From Orbilia blumenaviensis (taxonomy: Eukaryota; Ascomycota; Orbiliomycetes; Orbiliales; Orbiliaceae): a DNA stretch of 64,000 bases. Location: assembly GCA_036872755.1 (NCBI GenBank), contig JAVHNS010000009.1, positions 1,736,001 through 1,800,000 on the forward strand, in the 5' to 3' direction. The notes under the pieces are model-generated. The model searched no databases. It was not told the origin of the DNA and was given only the letters and a program-made list of their open reading frames with translations. Shown in pieces: positions 54,168-64,000 of this stretch (the first letter of the stretch is position 1; each line of letters opens with the position of its first letter). Made by a program: the position numbers and the translations under genes.

Positions 54168-55122
54168 ATGGCGAAGTTCAGAAGCAACCCAACACCTTGG
54201 CCGAACGGCGCCTACTACTTCCTACGCTTTATTCAGTTCGTTTCCTCGTTAGGCGTCATTGGAATCCTCAGTTATTTCCTTTACTATCTCATTCGTGCGA
54301 GAATTGGAACCCCACCAGAATTCATCATTCTCTATGTTGCTGTAAGCTCTTCCTCCCCTTTCGATACCTTCCTTTTCTCTATCTCTCTTTCCCGCTGGAG
54401 GTTATTTCGGGTGGTGGGTGTATATGACGTCCGCCACAACGAGAAAGACAAGGGAAAAAAAAAAAAAAAAAAAAAAAAAAACACCGGCAACTCTCGGCCA
54501 AAAACACACACACCAACCAAACCAACCACAATATCCCCACAACGTTCACGATATAGCCACACAAGCCAGCCACATAATAAGGAATCAAAAATGGCTAACT
54601 CTTGAAATCTGAATTTCTAGGGCCTCGTCTCCCTGCTAAACATCATAACTACCGGTGTCGCTAAATGCTGTGGCGCGCTCAATGCCAAATTCGCACTCGC
54701 CTTCGACGTGCTCCTACTCGCCTTCTGGGCAGTAGCTTTCGCCCTTCTCCACCGCGCAATGGGTGGTCTCATCTGGGGTGACTGCACTGATGGACACTGG
54801 GGCGCTGCTGGCGGTAACGGTGTCTATGTTTGCAGGCTGTACAAGGCAGCCTGGGTCTTTGCTGTTGTTGCTATGTATGTTTCCCCTTCCCCTTCCACCT
54901 CTTAAAACTCGCATTTATTCACTGGTTCGATACTAATTGGGTGGTTTTTATAGTGCATTCTACCTCGGCTCCGTTATCTTGGATGTCGTTGTCATCCGCC
55001 GAGTCGGTAACCACAAGTATGTGGTCGCCAACCCAAAGAGCATGCAGCAAACCAAGCAATACACTCCAAACTACTCGCAGGATACCAGCTACGGAAGCGG
55101 TGGATTGCCATCCCATGGTTAA
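54168..55122 (+). CDS. MARVEL-like four-pass membrane protein
   Basis: Exons 54168..54341, 54621..54874 and 54954..55122 splice in frame to 198 residues. Four hydrophobic segments can be followed: FLRFIQFVSSLGVIGILSYF, IILYVAGLVSLLNIITTGVA, ALAFDVLLLAFWAVAFALLH and AAWVFAVVAIAFYLGSVILD. Between segments 3 and 4 lies a loop with two cysteines (WGDCTDGHWG and VYVCRLYK), as in fungal MARVEL-domain proteins. The tail is polar and Tyr/Gln-rich (KQYTPNYSQDTSYGSGG). Such proteins sit in the plasma membrane and are linked to membrane microdomains and eisosomes; the exact role here is not known. The first intron (279 nt) holds a run of 27 A. Confidence 0.75.
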
Positions 55123-56644
55123 AAAAGTTTTAACAATCACCAAAACTGAGATGAAATCATTAAAGACCCTTTTCCTTTTTATATAATTTTTATAGCCTAT
55201 TTCATTTTTTTTGTTCGGTTTTCCTTTTGTTGGGGGTTTCTTTTTTGTTTCCTTTCGGGGTTTGTTCCGGGCTCTTTGGGTTTTCGCGGGTTAAGATGCT
55301 ACTGTGGGGGAGGAAGGTGGTGCAGTGGCATGGGAAATAGTTAGGGAGGTTGCGAAGGGATGTAAGATGCAGAAAGAAAGTCGTAGTAGTCAGTCTATCG
55401 ATACCATTTTCTTTTTTTCCTCCGTTTTATCTCTATATAAAAAAACGACCATAGTGAGCGGGGAATACGGCCGGCGGGGGAAACATCAGCGGTGCTGTCT
55501 TTTTTCTATTACAATCATTTTTTCCTTACCTCTCATACATACACAAAACTGAAAAATCTTTTTTTTTTTTTTTTAACATGGGGCGTTCGCGTTCTTGTTT
55601 CCTTCCATTCCTTTTGTTGCAATTGTTCCTTTTTTTTTTCTGTCTGTTATAAAAAAGAGATCGTTTTTTCTTTCTTTCTTGAATTGTTATTATAGCTTCA
55701 ACTCTCAGTTTTGCTTCGGTATGGATGGTTCTACCTTTTTTTTTTTTTTGATCAATTTCTATACACATCACACACCGTGTGGAAAGAAGACAAAAGAGAG
55801 GCGTTACACACAAATGATAATGTCTTTCTTCCCCCTCTCTCCCCTCTTCGATTCATTTTGCATAGCAAAAGGCTTCTTCACTTCGCATTAGCAAGGCAAG
55901 CATAGAAAACAAATCAGCCAGTTCAGTTCAGCATAATTCCATATCCGAACAATAAACCGTTCCCACATCAAAGTTCACCCCCGGCGGTTATGTGGCGAGG
56001 GGGGCTAGTAAGCCAAGGCAGTAACTATAGTAAGCACATAAGCATAATCACAAAAAGGTTAACGAGAACGAGAAAAAAGAACCCAAGGATTTGATTTTCT
56101 ATTTCTTCTTTCTAAAAACCGCGTGTCATCATCCAGAGGCATTAAAAAATAAAAGTCAAAGTCGTATCTCATTCCGGCCATACCATGACAAATTCCATAC
56201 ATATAACGAAAAAGTAATACGATGTGCTTTGCAAAAAAACAACAACACCACCCCTCTTCTTCTTCAATCAATAAAAAAAAAGATAAAGAGAAGAATAAGA
56301 TGGGATAACCAGGACAGTTTCTTTCCCCTTGACTTCGCCAGAACTTAGCTGTATTTTCCGTATCCCTGTATACTAAGAAAAAAGTATAAAGAGCATAAAC
56401 AGAAGAGGAGAGGGAAAAAAAGCAGTAACCAGTTGAGAAAACACCCTCTTGACCCTACCGAAGGAATGGGAGATAGAGAGGCCTTGAAACAGGTATTGCC
56501 GTGATAGAAATACTACTACTAATACTAATATATCGATAATAGTGATAATAATATACTTAGGTTATGGATGGGTTTGTACAATGGCGAGTAAGCAGTGAAG
56601 AGGATAGAAAGCGAGCAATAGCTGCATAGTCGCGCACAAAGAAA
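55123..56644. other. Intergenic between convergent genes
   Basis: T-runs and pyrimidine-rich sequence at 55140-55800 are the 3' flank of the MARVEL-like gene; A-rich sequence follows up to the REI1 stop. Several frames here come from homopolymers and are not genes. Confidence 0.4.
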
Positions 56645-58483
56645 TCACTGGAGATTTGGATCCTATAGTAAATCGAAATAATTAGTTTCAAATTCGCTTA
56701 TTGGGGTTACCTGTATTAAAAGATGGAGACATACCCGATAGTGCTTCTGGTTGTTCGCCTGCTTCTCGATCTTGGCTTGATATCGTTCTCTGCCTCTCTG
56801 CTCGATCGCTCTGTCCTTCTTCTCCATCTTCTTCGCCTGTGCTTTGGCTGCTTTGTTGGCCAGTGCCAGTCCTTGCCCGCCATTTGCGCGGCTAATGAGC
56901 GCGGCCTTGTTGGCTCGTCGTTGGGCTTGTGTTAGCCTCAACTCTGGCTCTTCGCCTTCCTCGCCTTCTGCTGCTTCCTCTGCGTCACCGTCTTCGATAG
57001 CTAGCGTGTCGCGCTCTTGGTCGTTGTACGATGGATGATCACGCAGGTTTTGACGGTAGTATCTCGCCAGACTTCGATGGCCGACACTTCGCCCGTTACC
57101 GAGGTGCATCTCTGTTTCTGTTACATATACAGTTTGCATATTATGATGGTGATGCGGTAGATGCGAGGCATGTGTGTGGCTATGAGAGTGAGCATGGGAG
57201 TGCCATCCGTCCTCCAGGTGGTGAGAACTACTCGTTCTATGGTGAGATAGTTTCCGGCCTTTGCCTGCAGGTTCTCCTAGTACTGAAGCCACCTTCAAAG
57301 AGCCGATTTCAGCGGAATCGCACGATGAGGCGTCCGAGTCTGTTTCCCAGGATTTGTCCGCAGCTGTTTTGTTACCGAGCTCGTCTTCCCATGTCTCCTC
57401 TCCCTTTCCTTCTTCGTCATCTTCGTCGGATTCCCACTCATCGTCGTCGGAGTCATCAGGGTTGTACGTCGATCTGAAATCATAGAATTCTCCGATCTCA
57501 AGCATTTCTGCTTCCGTTTCGAAGGCAATCATGCAGTGACCCTTGTCACGCATATGAGTTCTTATGCCGTCTAGTCCTCCCTTTGGCTTATTGCAGTACA
57601 GACAAGTGTGGCCGACTAAGATCTTTTGGCCAAGGTAGCGGATTAGACCTTCAAGATTTACAAGGAAGGGCTTTTCAGGAATAAACAAGCCGTGGAGCTT
57701 GGACATATGGGTAAGGTTTTGTTGAAGTGTTGGTGAAGGGTGGGCACAGAAGAGACATTCTGTGATCGGAAGGGCCGGAATTCCTTCCTCTTCCTCCTCT
57801 TCTCCCTTCTCAGCCTTCTTCTTATCTGATGTTAGAGAAAGATTTGATACAAGCGATGACAACTCTGCTTTAGCTGCAGCATCGTCCTCCTTCTGTTGAG
57901 CAACTGTAGGAATGGGCGTAGCAGTCCCATCCTCAGTATCATCCATCGAAAACGTCGAGCTCATCACACTCTCAGTTCCATCGTTGATAAGTCCTGATTT
58001 TGTAAGAGCATGGACTCTCTGTTTATGCTTTTGGGAGTTTATATGGTTGTTATATGCGTTTTGGGAGTAGTAGACCTTCCCACAGGGCTGACATGGCTTT
58101 TCGAATGAAGCACGGTCTCGGGCGGCCCGGTCGGCTGCTTGTGAGGTCAAGACCTTTTCAGCAAATAGTTCGGAGGTGATGGGAGGTAGTTCCGCTATTC
58201 TTCGTTTGAGATTATACCGACTGTTATAGAAGTTATGTTAGTTATCATGTTGGTGTGGCGTTGTAAAAGTAGCTTGATAGGAGGGAAAGAAGAACATGGA
58301 AATGGAATAAACAGGAAGTGAGAAAAGATGGATAGTAGAGACGTACTGCCAGTCGGTGTGCATATGGTTTCGCTGGCCATCGGAAGATTTGAAGGCGACC
58401 TGGCAGGTATTGCAGGTATATGGGTGAGAGGAAGCCGTCGCCGGTGCGGGGTGGGGGGTCGGGGAGGCCATCAGTGTCGTCAT
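56645..58483 (-). CDS. REI1: Rei1-like cytoplasmic 60S ribosome biogenesis factor
   Basis: Exons 58483..58347, 58220..56735 and 56662..56645 splice in frame to 546 residues. Four C2H2-type fingers are visible: YTCNTCQVAFKSSDGQRNHM (with TDWH), KPCQPCGKVYYSQNAYNNH, TECLFCAHPSPTLQQNLTHM and HTCLYCNKPKGGLDGIRTHM. The splice into RYNLKRRIAELPPI rebuilds the conserved block after finger 1. The last exon has only five codons and gives the ending HYRDPNLQ, the usual Rei1 C-terminus. In yeast Rei1 helps remove Arx1-Alb1 from pre-60S subunits in the cytosol and probes the exit tunnel with its C-terminus. The acidic linkers are longer than usual and a His-rich stretch (HSHAHSHSHTHASH) is inserted after the fourth finger. 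Reading through the last intron would give a false tail. Confidence 0.92.
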
Positions 58484-58779
58484 GATGTCGGTGTTTTATG
58501 ATATAATCGATTCGAAATAAAACTCAATACCAACCACTACTATATGAATCCCACCACAATCAAAGATCGTACGCCCGGTATAACTCCAAGTCGATAAGGT
58601 CAAGGAAAGGAAGATAAGGGAGACGGTGGGTGTTTAGACGACGGTTATTGAGGTTGAATATAGCTGTTGGTGGGAGGTTGTGGAGGAGGAAGAAGAGGGT
58701 AGATATAAAAAGGTTTGTCGAGTTGGACGTTGATGGAGCTTAAACGTTCGACCGAACCAAAACCGAACCAAAACCAAAC

Positions 58780-58780
<1 letters not shown>

Positions 58781-58810
<30 letters not shown>
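58781..58810. repeat. Poly(A/T) tract in the REI1 promoter
   Basis: Thirty consecutive A on the plus strand, preceded by repeated AACCGAACCAAAACC words (58750-58780), about 300 bp upstream of the REI1 ATG. Poly(dA:dT) tracts keep nucleosomes away and are common in promoters of ribosome-related genes; that role here is inference. Confidence 0.6.
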
Positions 58811-58812
<2 letters not shown>

Positions 58813-61016
58813 CGAGGGAGAGCTCGCCAGATTAGATAAAATCCCCAAAGAATAAGGTAATAGTAACAAAAGAGACGGAAGGTTTAACGGCCGACGACCC
58901 TTATTTTTTGGTCTGATTCAGCTCTGTTCTTTTGTGTGTGGGTGGTCCCCCAAAAGAAGGATGAGACGAGAAAAAAAAAAAAACGTTATACTGCAGGCTA
59001 AGGACTCTTGTATTACTAAAGCTAAATCCCCCCCAGTACCCCGATTAGAAGATAGAGAAATAGAGGGGAGAACCCGATGGAAGGGGCAGAGATGGGATCT
59101 GAGATCTGGATTAAGAATTTGGCGGATGGGACAGGCTTCCTCCGAAAGAGGAATGGCTAACGTTGGCAATGAGTAACCGCCAAAGCTTGGTTTCCTTTTT
59201 GCCCTTTATTGATGGTAGCTCCTGCCGTGGAACAGGCTTTTCCACTGTAGCTACCACTTAGGTCCTTAGCTAATAGCTAATATATGGCGGATGAATAAGT
59301 ATTAATCATAAGTACGTGAACAATAATATTCTGAACCTAGTAGCATTGGAAATGCAACCGTCTTTATATTTAGAATGAGAGAAAGAAAAAGCGAACAGAA
59401 GGAATTAAATTGATATAAATTAGGAAACAAAGATAAAAAATAAACCAGAACCAAGAATATTACAGATCCGACCGGTCGGCTGCCTTATATACCCCCCCCC
59501 TCGAGTATATTTATATCGAATAACTTACTTACGTACCCGATACTTATTGGCCGGCAGTCCCGCGGATATATATGGTTTGATGTTTGGAAGATGGGGGAAG
59601 TGGATGCAAAGGGGAAGGGGTCTCGGATGTCGGAGCATGACTAAGAGGAAGCCTTGCAATCAGAGAGGATGGGACGGGTCCGGAATGACGTCGGTCTCTG
59701 CAACTCGAAGACGTCCGGCCGAACTGCTGGAACAGAAATTTAATATATCTCCGCCCCGGAATCTCATAGTAGGAGGTATACCTACTTGTCATGCAGATTT
59801 GGGTATGTGAATCTAATCTAATCTACTCTAATATGCTGCCGGCCACAGATCTAATCTAACAATTAGGGATCTAATCTTTTTATCTTGATCTGATCGATCT
59901 ACTAGCTCAGCGAGAGAATATAATGTTTAATATGGGGAACACGTGCCCGTAGCCGGCAGTTTGATTCTCTGCTTGGTTAGCCTCCATACCAATGCAATGC
60001 GCATTGACACGGCTGTGATATCTCAGAAAAAATAGCTGATAGCTATTAGAGGTATATCACGAGACCCTTCTGTCGGACTCGCAACCGACGCTCGCTCAGC
60101 TTTTCTACTCGCATTACCGTACTGCACTTGTACGAGTACCTTTTGGCACCATATACTACCCAGTCAGTCCTGCGGTACTCCAAATTAATGCGTGCTTTAT
60201 AGATTATAATTGTGTCTACCTAGGTATATATATTGTATGAGATATCTCCGGTCCGGCCTGACGCCTTATCTCGATATACCTAAAACTTATTTGGGTATAT
60301 CGACAGTTGTACTCGTTATATATCCGATACCTATCGCATCCTTTTATTCTGTCGAGATAAGCCATTTAAAAGCCGAGTCCATGGCCATTACTGCCCAAAA
60401 TGCCGCATAACCATCGATAGTATACCACTATCTTTGTTCTTCCCTGCTGGTGCCCCTTACAGCCGTCCCTGCGTGCAGTCGCACCGCAATCGTGGGTAGT
60501 ACTGGTACCAGTACTAATGCCAGTCCTTTTTCTTTTTCGCTGGCAGCATGTGAGCATAGTACACACCTAAAATACCATGCTGACGGTGGATAATAGGGAC
60601 GATAGTAAGAAGGCTTGAGGAATAAGACAAGGGGGCCAGGAGTTTTCGAGGACACCCGCCTGAGGTTTCCTATTTCGCAGCTGAAAATGTGACTCGATCA
60701 ATTGGACAGCTGAATGATATTAAGAAATTTGATCAATTGAAGTTAGCTGGCTGGTGATCTCTCAATATCTATTCGGTTTCTCTATACTACTAGCACCAGT
60801 TAGCTTCACTCCGAATCCTCTATCATTAAGTAAACATACGTACCACTCACCTACTCTCCATACAAGCATTTTCTCCATTATAAATATAAATATTCCATAT
60901 CGATTAATAGCTGTTGACGGGTTTTTGGATCGTCTTGGTTATAGAATTTTCGTATTGCCGTAGAAGGGTATTATAATCAGTGGTGGTGGTTTGGAAGCAG
61001 AATATACGAAAGGAAT
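58811..61016. other. Intergenic between divergent REI1 and DUG2
   Basis: Variable AT-rich sequence with a C run at 59496-59505, repeated ATCTAATCT words at 59812-59880 and a 20-bp perfect palindrome at 60497-60516. Short frames at 59544-59810 and 60210-60655 have no coding character. Confidence 0.4.
60497..60516. repeat. 20-bp perfect palindrome
   Basis: TAGTACTGGTACCAGTACTA equals its own reverse complement. It could be a binding site for a dimeric regulator or chance. Confidence 0.5.
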
Positions 61017-64000
61017 ATGTGTACGGGTCCAGGCTTCGAGCCGTTCTTCGCTGCTTCGCACTCAACCTCTTCTTCCGCTCCAAGAACCTCATCAACATCA
61101 CAATTTACACCAAGAACATCGGCTTCTTCTCCTTTTCTACCAACTTCACCAGCAATTTCGACATCGAAGTCGCCCAGGCACAGCAGCCGGCTATTCACGC
61201 CCACATTGACTGGGTCTTACAATCAGAGTCATGGCCTCTCTCATTCGCTGTCATGCGACACCGCTAGTTCCAGCCCCAGCAGCAGCAGCAGCATTTGCAG
61301 CGATGACGATGACAACGACCACGGTCACGGCCACGACAATAAAAACAATGCTTCCTTAACCATAGCATCTCCACCATCTTCTCTCTCATCTACGGCATCA
61401 TCACTAGCATCGTCATTAACTTCAATTCGTTCGACGAAAGGACGCCGATTATTCTCCCATGAGACCCGTCGCTCGCCTGCCTCGTCCGCACTCTCGGACG
61501 AATTCCAGCATAGCTATAGCCATCACCACCAGCTTCAAAATCAGAATATGATGCCGTCGTCTACCTCCCTCCCGGTGCCATTTTCTTCGAAGTGGTCCTC
61601 GCCTCCCAGTCGTTCCTCTACGCCCCTTTACCGCTCCGGTCAGTACCACATATTCCCTCACCCAGTATTCGAATTTCTCTAGAAAAATCCATCTGTCCAT
61701 ATCCCGATATCCTGTCCGATATATCCCTCAATTCCATCATCACCATCGTCATCTCTGCATTGGGCATATCTGGTCAGTTGAGCCTTGCGAGATCAGACGA
61801 AACAACAATGAGCTTTTTGGTGCAGTCCCCGGTCGGCGGATTGATAACGCCATTTCACTCCTCGCTTTCCCCATTACTTAGCCGAGTCCCCTGATTGGGT
61901 ACCACCGAGCTGCTCATGCTCCCCACCACCATCAATCCTTAAGCCCCCATCTTTCCCTCCCTCTGCCCAATGCAATGTAACATACAGCGTTTTCTGAGTG
62001 ACGAAAACAAACATGTGGGACCACTCGGACCTCCAATTGCTAAACTCTAGCCCTGCAGCTTCCGCCTCTGTCGCCGTCGTCGATACCAATGAGAAAACTC
62101 CCCTCCATCGCGTCCATTGTGGGGGCAGCGTCCTCGCGATCACTGTGTCGTCCGACCACATCTATGCCGGCACCCAGGGCGGCGAGATCATGGTATGTAC
62201 CTGCTTACATATATTGCACAACCCTGGGTCTTGGCATTTTCTATTACTCATCACGAATCGTAAATTAATCGTAAATTCGATAGGTCTTCTCTTTCGATAC
62301 TTATGAGCATGTACGAGACCTGAGAGGCCACTCCGGTTGTATCCTTGCTTTGGTGCTTTCTCAAGACGAGAGTCTTCTCCTTAGCAGCGCCGGCGATGCT
62401 ATCATCAACGTAAATCTATACTCAATTCTGCAATTTTTAGCATTAAGACAACTGACATAGATAATAGATTTGGCAAACGAAAACTTTCGAGAACGTCCAC
62501 CGTATATACTCTACATTCGACATTGGCGACATCTTCTGCGTAGCCTATTCCTCGAAACTGTCATCCCTCTACCTTGGCGCCCAGAACACTTCGATTCAAT
62601 GGTACGACTTCCGATCAACTGATAAACGACCTCGTGCATCCTTGAAATCGCATCCATCGAGGCGGTCCCACCGATTCTTTGATTCCAAAGGACCCGGTGG
62701 GTCTGTATCTCCCCAGCCGCCTGTTGACTCCTCGGACGTGCTCGAATCATGCCATGAATCGCGGCTGGTCGAAATCGACCCCTTGAACATCGTTCAATAT
62801 GCTCACTTTGGATACGTATATTGCATGTTATTGCTGCAATCGTTCACAAAAGAAGGCGAGGAAATACTGGTATCAGGTGGCGGTGACGGTTCGATAAAAA
62901 TATGGGAAATTGATTCAGCAACATCGGCTATCAAGGCCGAGAAGTCTAAGTCGCTGTCATCGGGGGATAGCGGTGTGTTGTGCATGGCCACGAGGGACCA
63001 GTTCTTGTACTGCGGCCTGACGGATGGTGAGATCAGTATCTGGGACCTGGACAGCCAGTCCTTAATACGAAGTATCAGAGGCCATCAAGACGATGTTCTA
63101 ACCATGACGGTCAGAGACAATTGTATTTGGAGTGGGAGTGCCAGCGGATATGTTAGGGTAGGTGTCACCTTCTTTCTTTTACTTCATTAAACTCTCTAAC
63201 GACCGTAGAAATGGAGTCAACGCTTCGAGTTACTTGGGCGGTGGAAGGCGCATGACGGCCTCATTCTCACATCTGATCTCAAGTCGGTTAAGGGCAGGGA
63301 CCTCTATCTCTCAGGCGGAAATGACGACTGCATAGCCGTCTGGGATGTCTCATGTCATGAAGACGACCTCCGATCTGCCTACAAAACTACCGAAGGTGAG
63401 ATCTTATAGTCCACTTTTACTCCTGGACCTATGCTAACGGTCATAGATGAGCTTCTGTCCACACTGCGAAAGCTGGTTAGCTACCGCACTGTCGCCAATG
63501 ACCCCAAGTTTAGCGAGGACTGTCGTCAAGGTGCTTCACTTCTCAAATCTATATTCCGCCAGTTTGGTGCCCAGTCCTTCCTTATCCCAACCGATAACCA
63601 AAATCCGATCGTATTTGGCCGTTTCACACCACCAGAGACACCAGGGGTTGAATCTAACAGGCAAACAATCCTCTTCTATGGCCACTATGATGTCATCTCT
63701 GCTGGCGAGGAAACACAGAACAGCCAGTGGATCACAGAACCCTTCGAAATGACGGGTATGAACTCGTACCTCTATGGACGAGGTGTCTCTGACAATAAAG
63801 GCCCGGTCCTAGCCGCGATGTTTGCTGCCGGTGAGCTCGCTCAAAACAACCAGCTCACGTGCAACATTGTTTTCCTCATAGAGGGCGAGGAGGAGTCTGG
63901 AAGCCGTGGTTTCAAGGAAGCAGTCAAGAAGTACAAGGACTTTATCGGCCCGATAGATTGGATTCTTCTCGCGAACAGCTACTGGCTAGACGACGAAGCG
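61017..64000 (+). CDS. DUG2: Dug2-like WD40 plus M20 peptidase, 3' end outside the window
   Basis: The model is 61017..61638, 61999..62192, 62284..62409, 62468..63157, 63209..63395 and 63447..64000, all phase-consistent. The first part is a Ser/Thr-rich, probably disordered extension. The WD40 part includes CGGSVLAITVSSDHIYAGTQ, GHSGCILALVLSQDESLLLS, VSGGGDGSIKIWE and LTDGEISIWDLD. The M20 peptidase part starts near DELLSTLRKLVSYRTV and has GHYDVISAG, GRGVSDNKGP and IEGEEESGS, carrying the zinc ligands and catalytic Glu. In yeast Dug2 forms a complex with Dug3 that cleaves the gamma-glutamyl bond of glutathione in the cytosol. The intron 61639-61998 (360 nt) is long for this genome and may hide a further exon. 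The C-terminal half of the peptidase is cut off. Confidence 0.9.

Noticed and set aside
54418..54612. Frame rich in Lys within the first MARVEL-gene intron
   Set aside because: Produced by a run of 27 A inside an intron whose removal restores the four-pass protein.
59544..59810. 80-87 codon frames on both strands
   Set aside because: Mutually overlapping, no motif, in variable intergenic sequence.
1..64000. CRISPR arrays, bacterial operons, Shine-Dalgarno sites, rRNA genes
   Set aside because: The sequence is fungal nuclear DNA with introns; no regularly spaced repeats, rRNA or intact tRNA genes were seen by eye.

Overview
The window is eukaryotic. Genes are split by short introns (about 45-110 nt) with GT..AG ends, spacers are long and AT-rich, and the recognisable proteins (Dug2, Rei1, Mam3/CNNM, Ctr86/ataxin-10, an NCS1 permease, a cupredoxin, a MARVEL-like protein) are those of a filamentous ascomycete (Pezizomycotina). 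A position within the Orbiliomycetes would fit the mix of unusual and secreted proteins, but that is a guess; I see no marker that fixes the genus. Exon boundaries given here come from reading splice sites and checking that codon phase is kept.

Layout. 0-27 kb is accessory-like and gene-sparse: a truncated gene end, an F-box/Cys-rich gene, a secreted Cys protein, three related copies of a small zinc-ribbon-like gene (one apparently intact, one without an ATG, one a clear pseudogene), a pyranose-2-oxidase-like flavoenzyme, a large unknown protein, an NCS1 permease and a multi-pass membrane protein, separated by AT-rich spacers with palindromic elements and decayed repeats. 27-37 kb is denser: Mam3/CNNM transporter, Ctr86/ataxin-10-like protein, a large secreted acidic protein and a secreted cupredoxin. 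37-53 kb is again gene-poor and holds two more F-box/Cys-rich paralogues, four very small proteins that begin Met-Cys and are rich in cysteine pairs, two gene fragments, a tRNA-like relic and a TA-flanked terminal-inverted-repeat element. 53-64 kb is housekeeping: a MARVEL-like protein, the ribosome-biogenesis factor Rei1 and the 5' part of DUG2, which runs off the right edge.

The most unusual content is the set of three dispersed paralogues (1095-2861 minus, 40647-42053 plus, 48363-49918 minus). Each joins an F-box-like N-terminus, a short LRR-like middle and two consecutive Cys/His modules, and in all three a phase-1 intron falls at the same place between the two modules. I do not recognise the C-terminal part as a named domain. 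By architecture they could be substrate receptors of SCF-type ubiquitin ligases. Together with the small Met-Cys proteins in the same AT-rich compartment they look like a lineage-specific expansion of cysteine-rich proteins.
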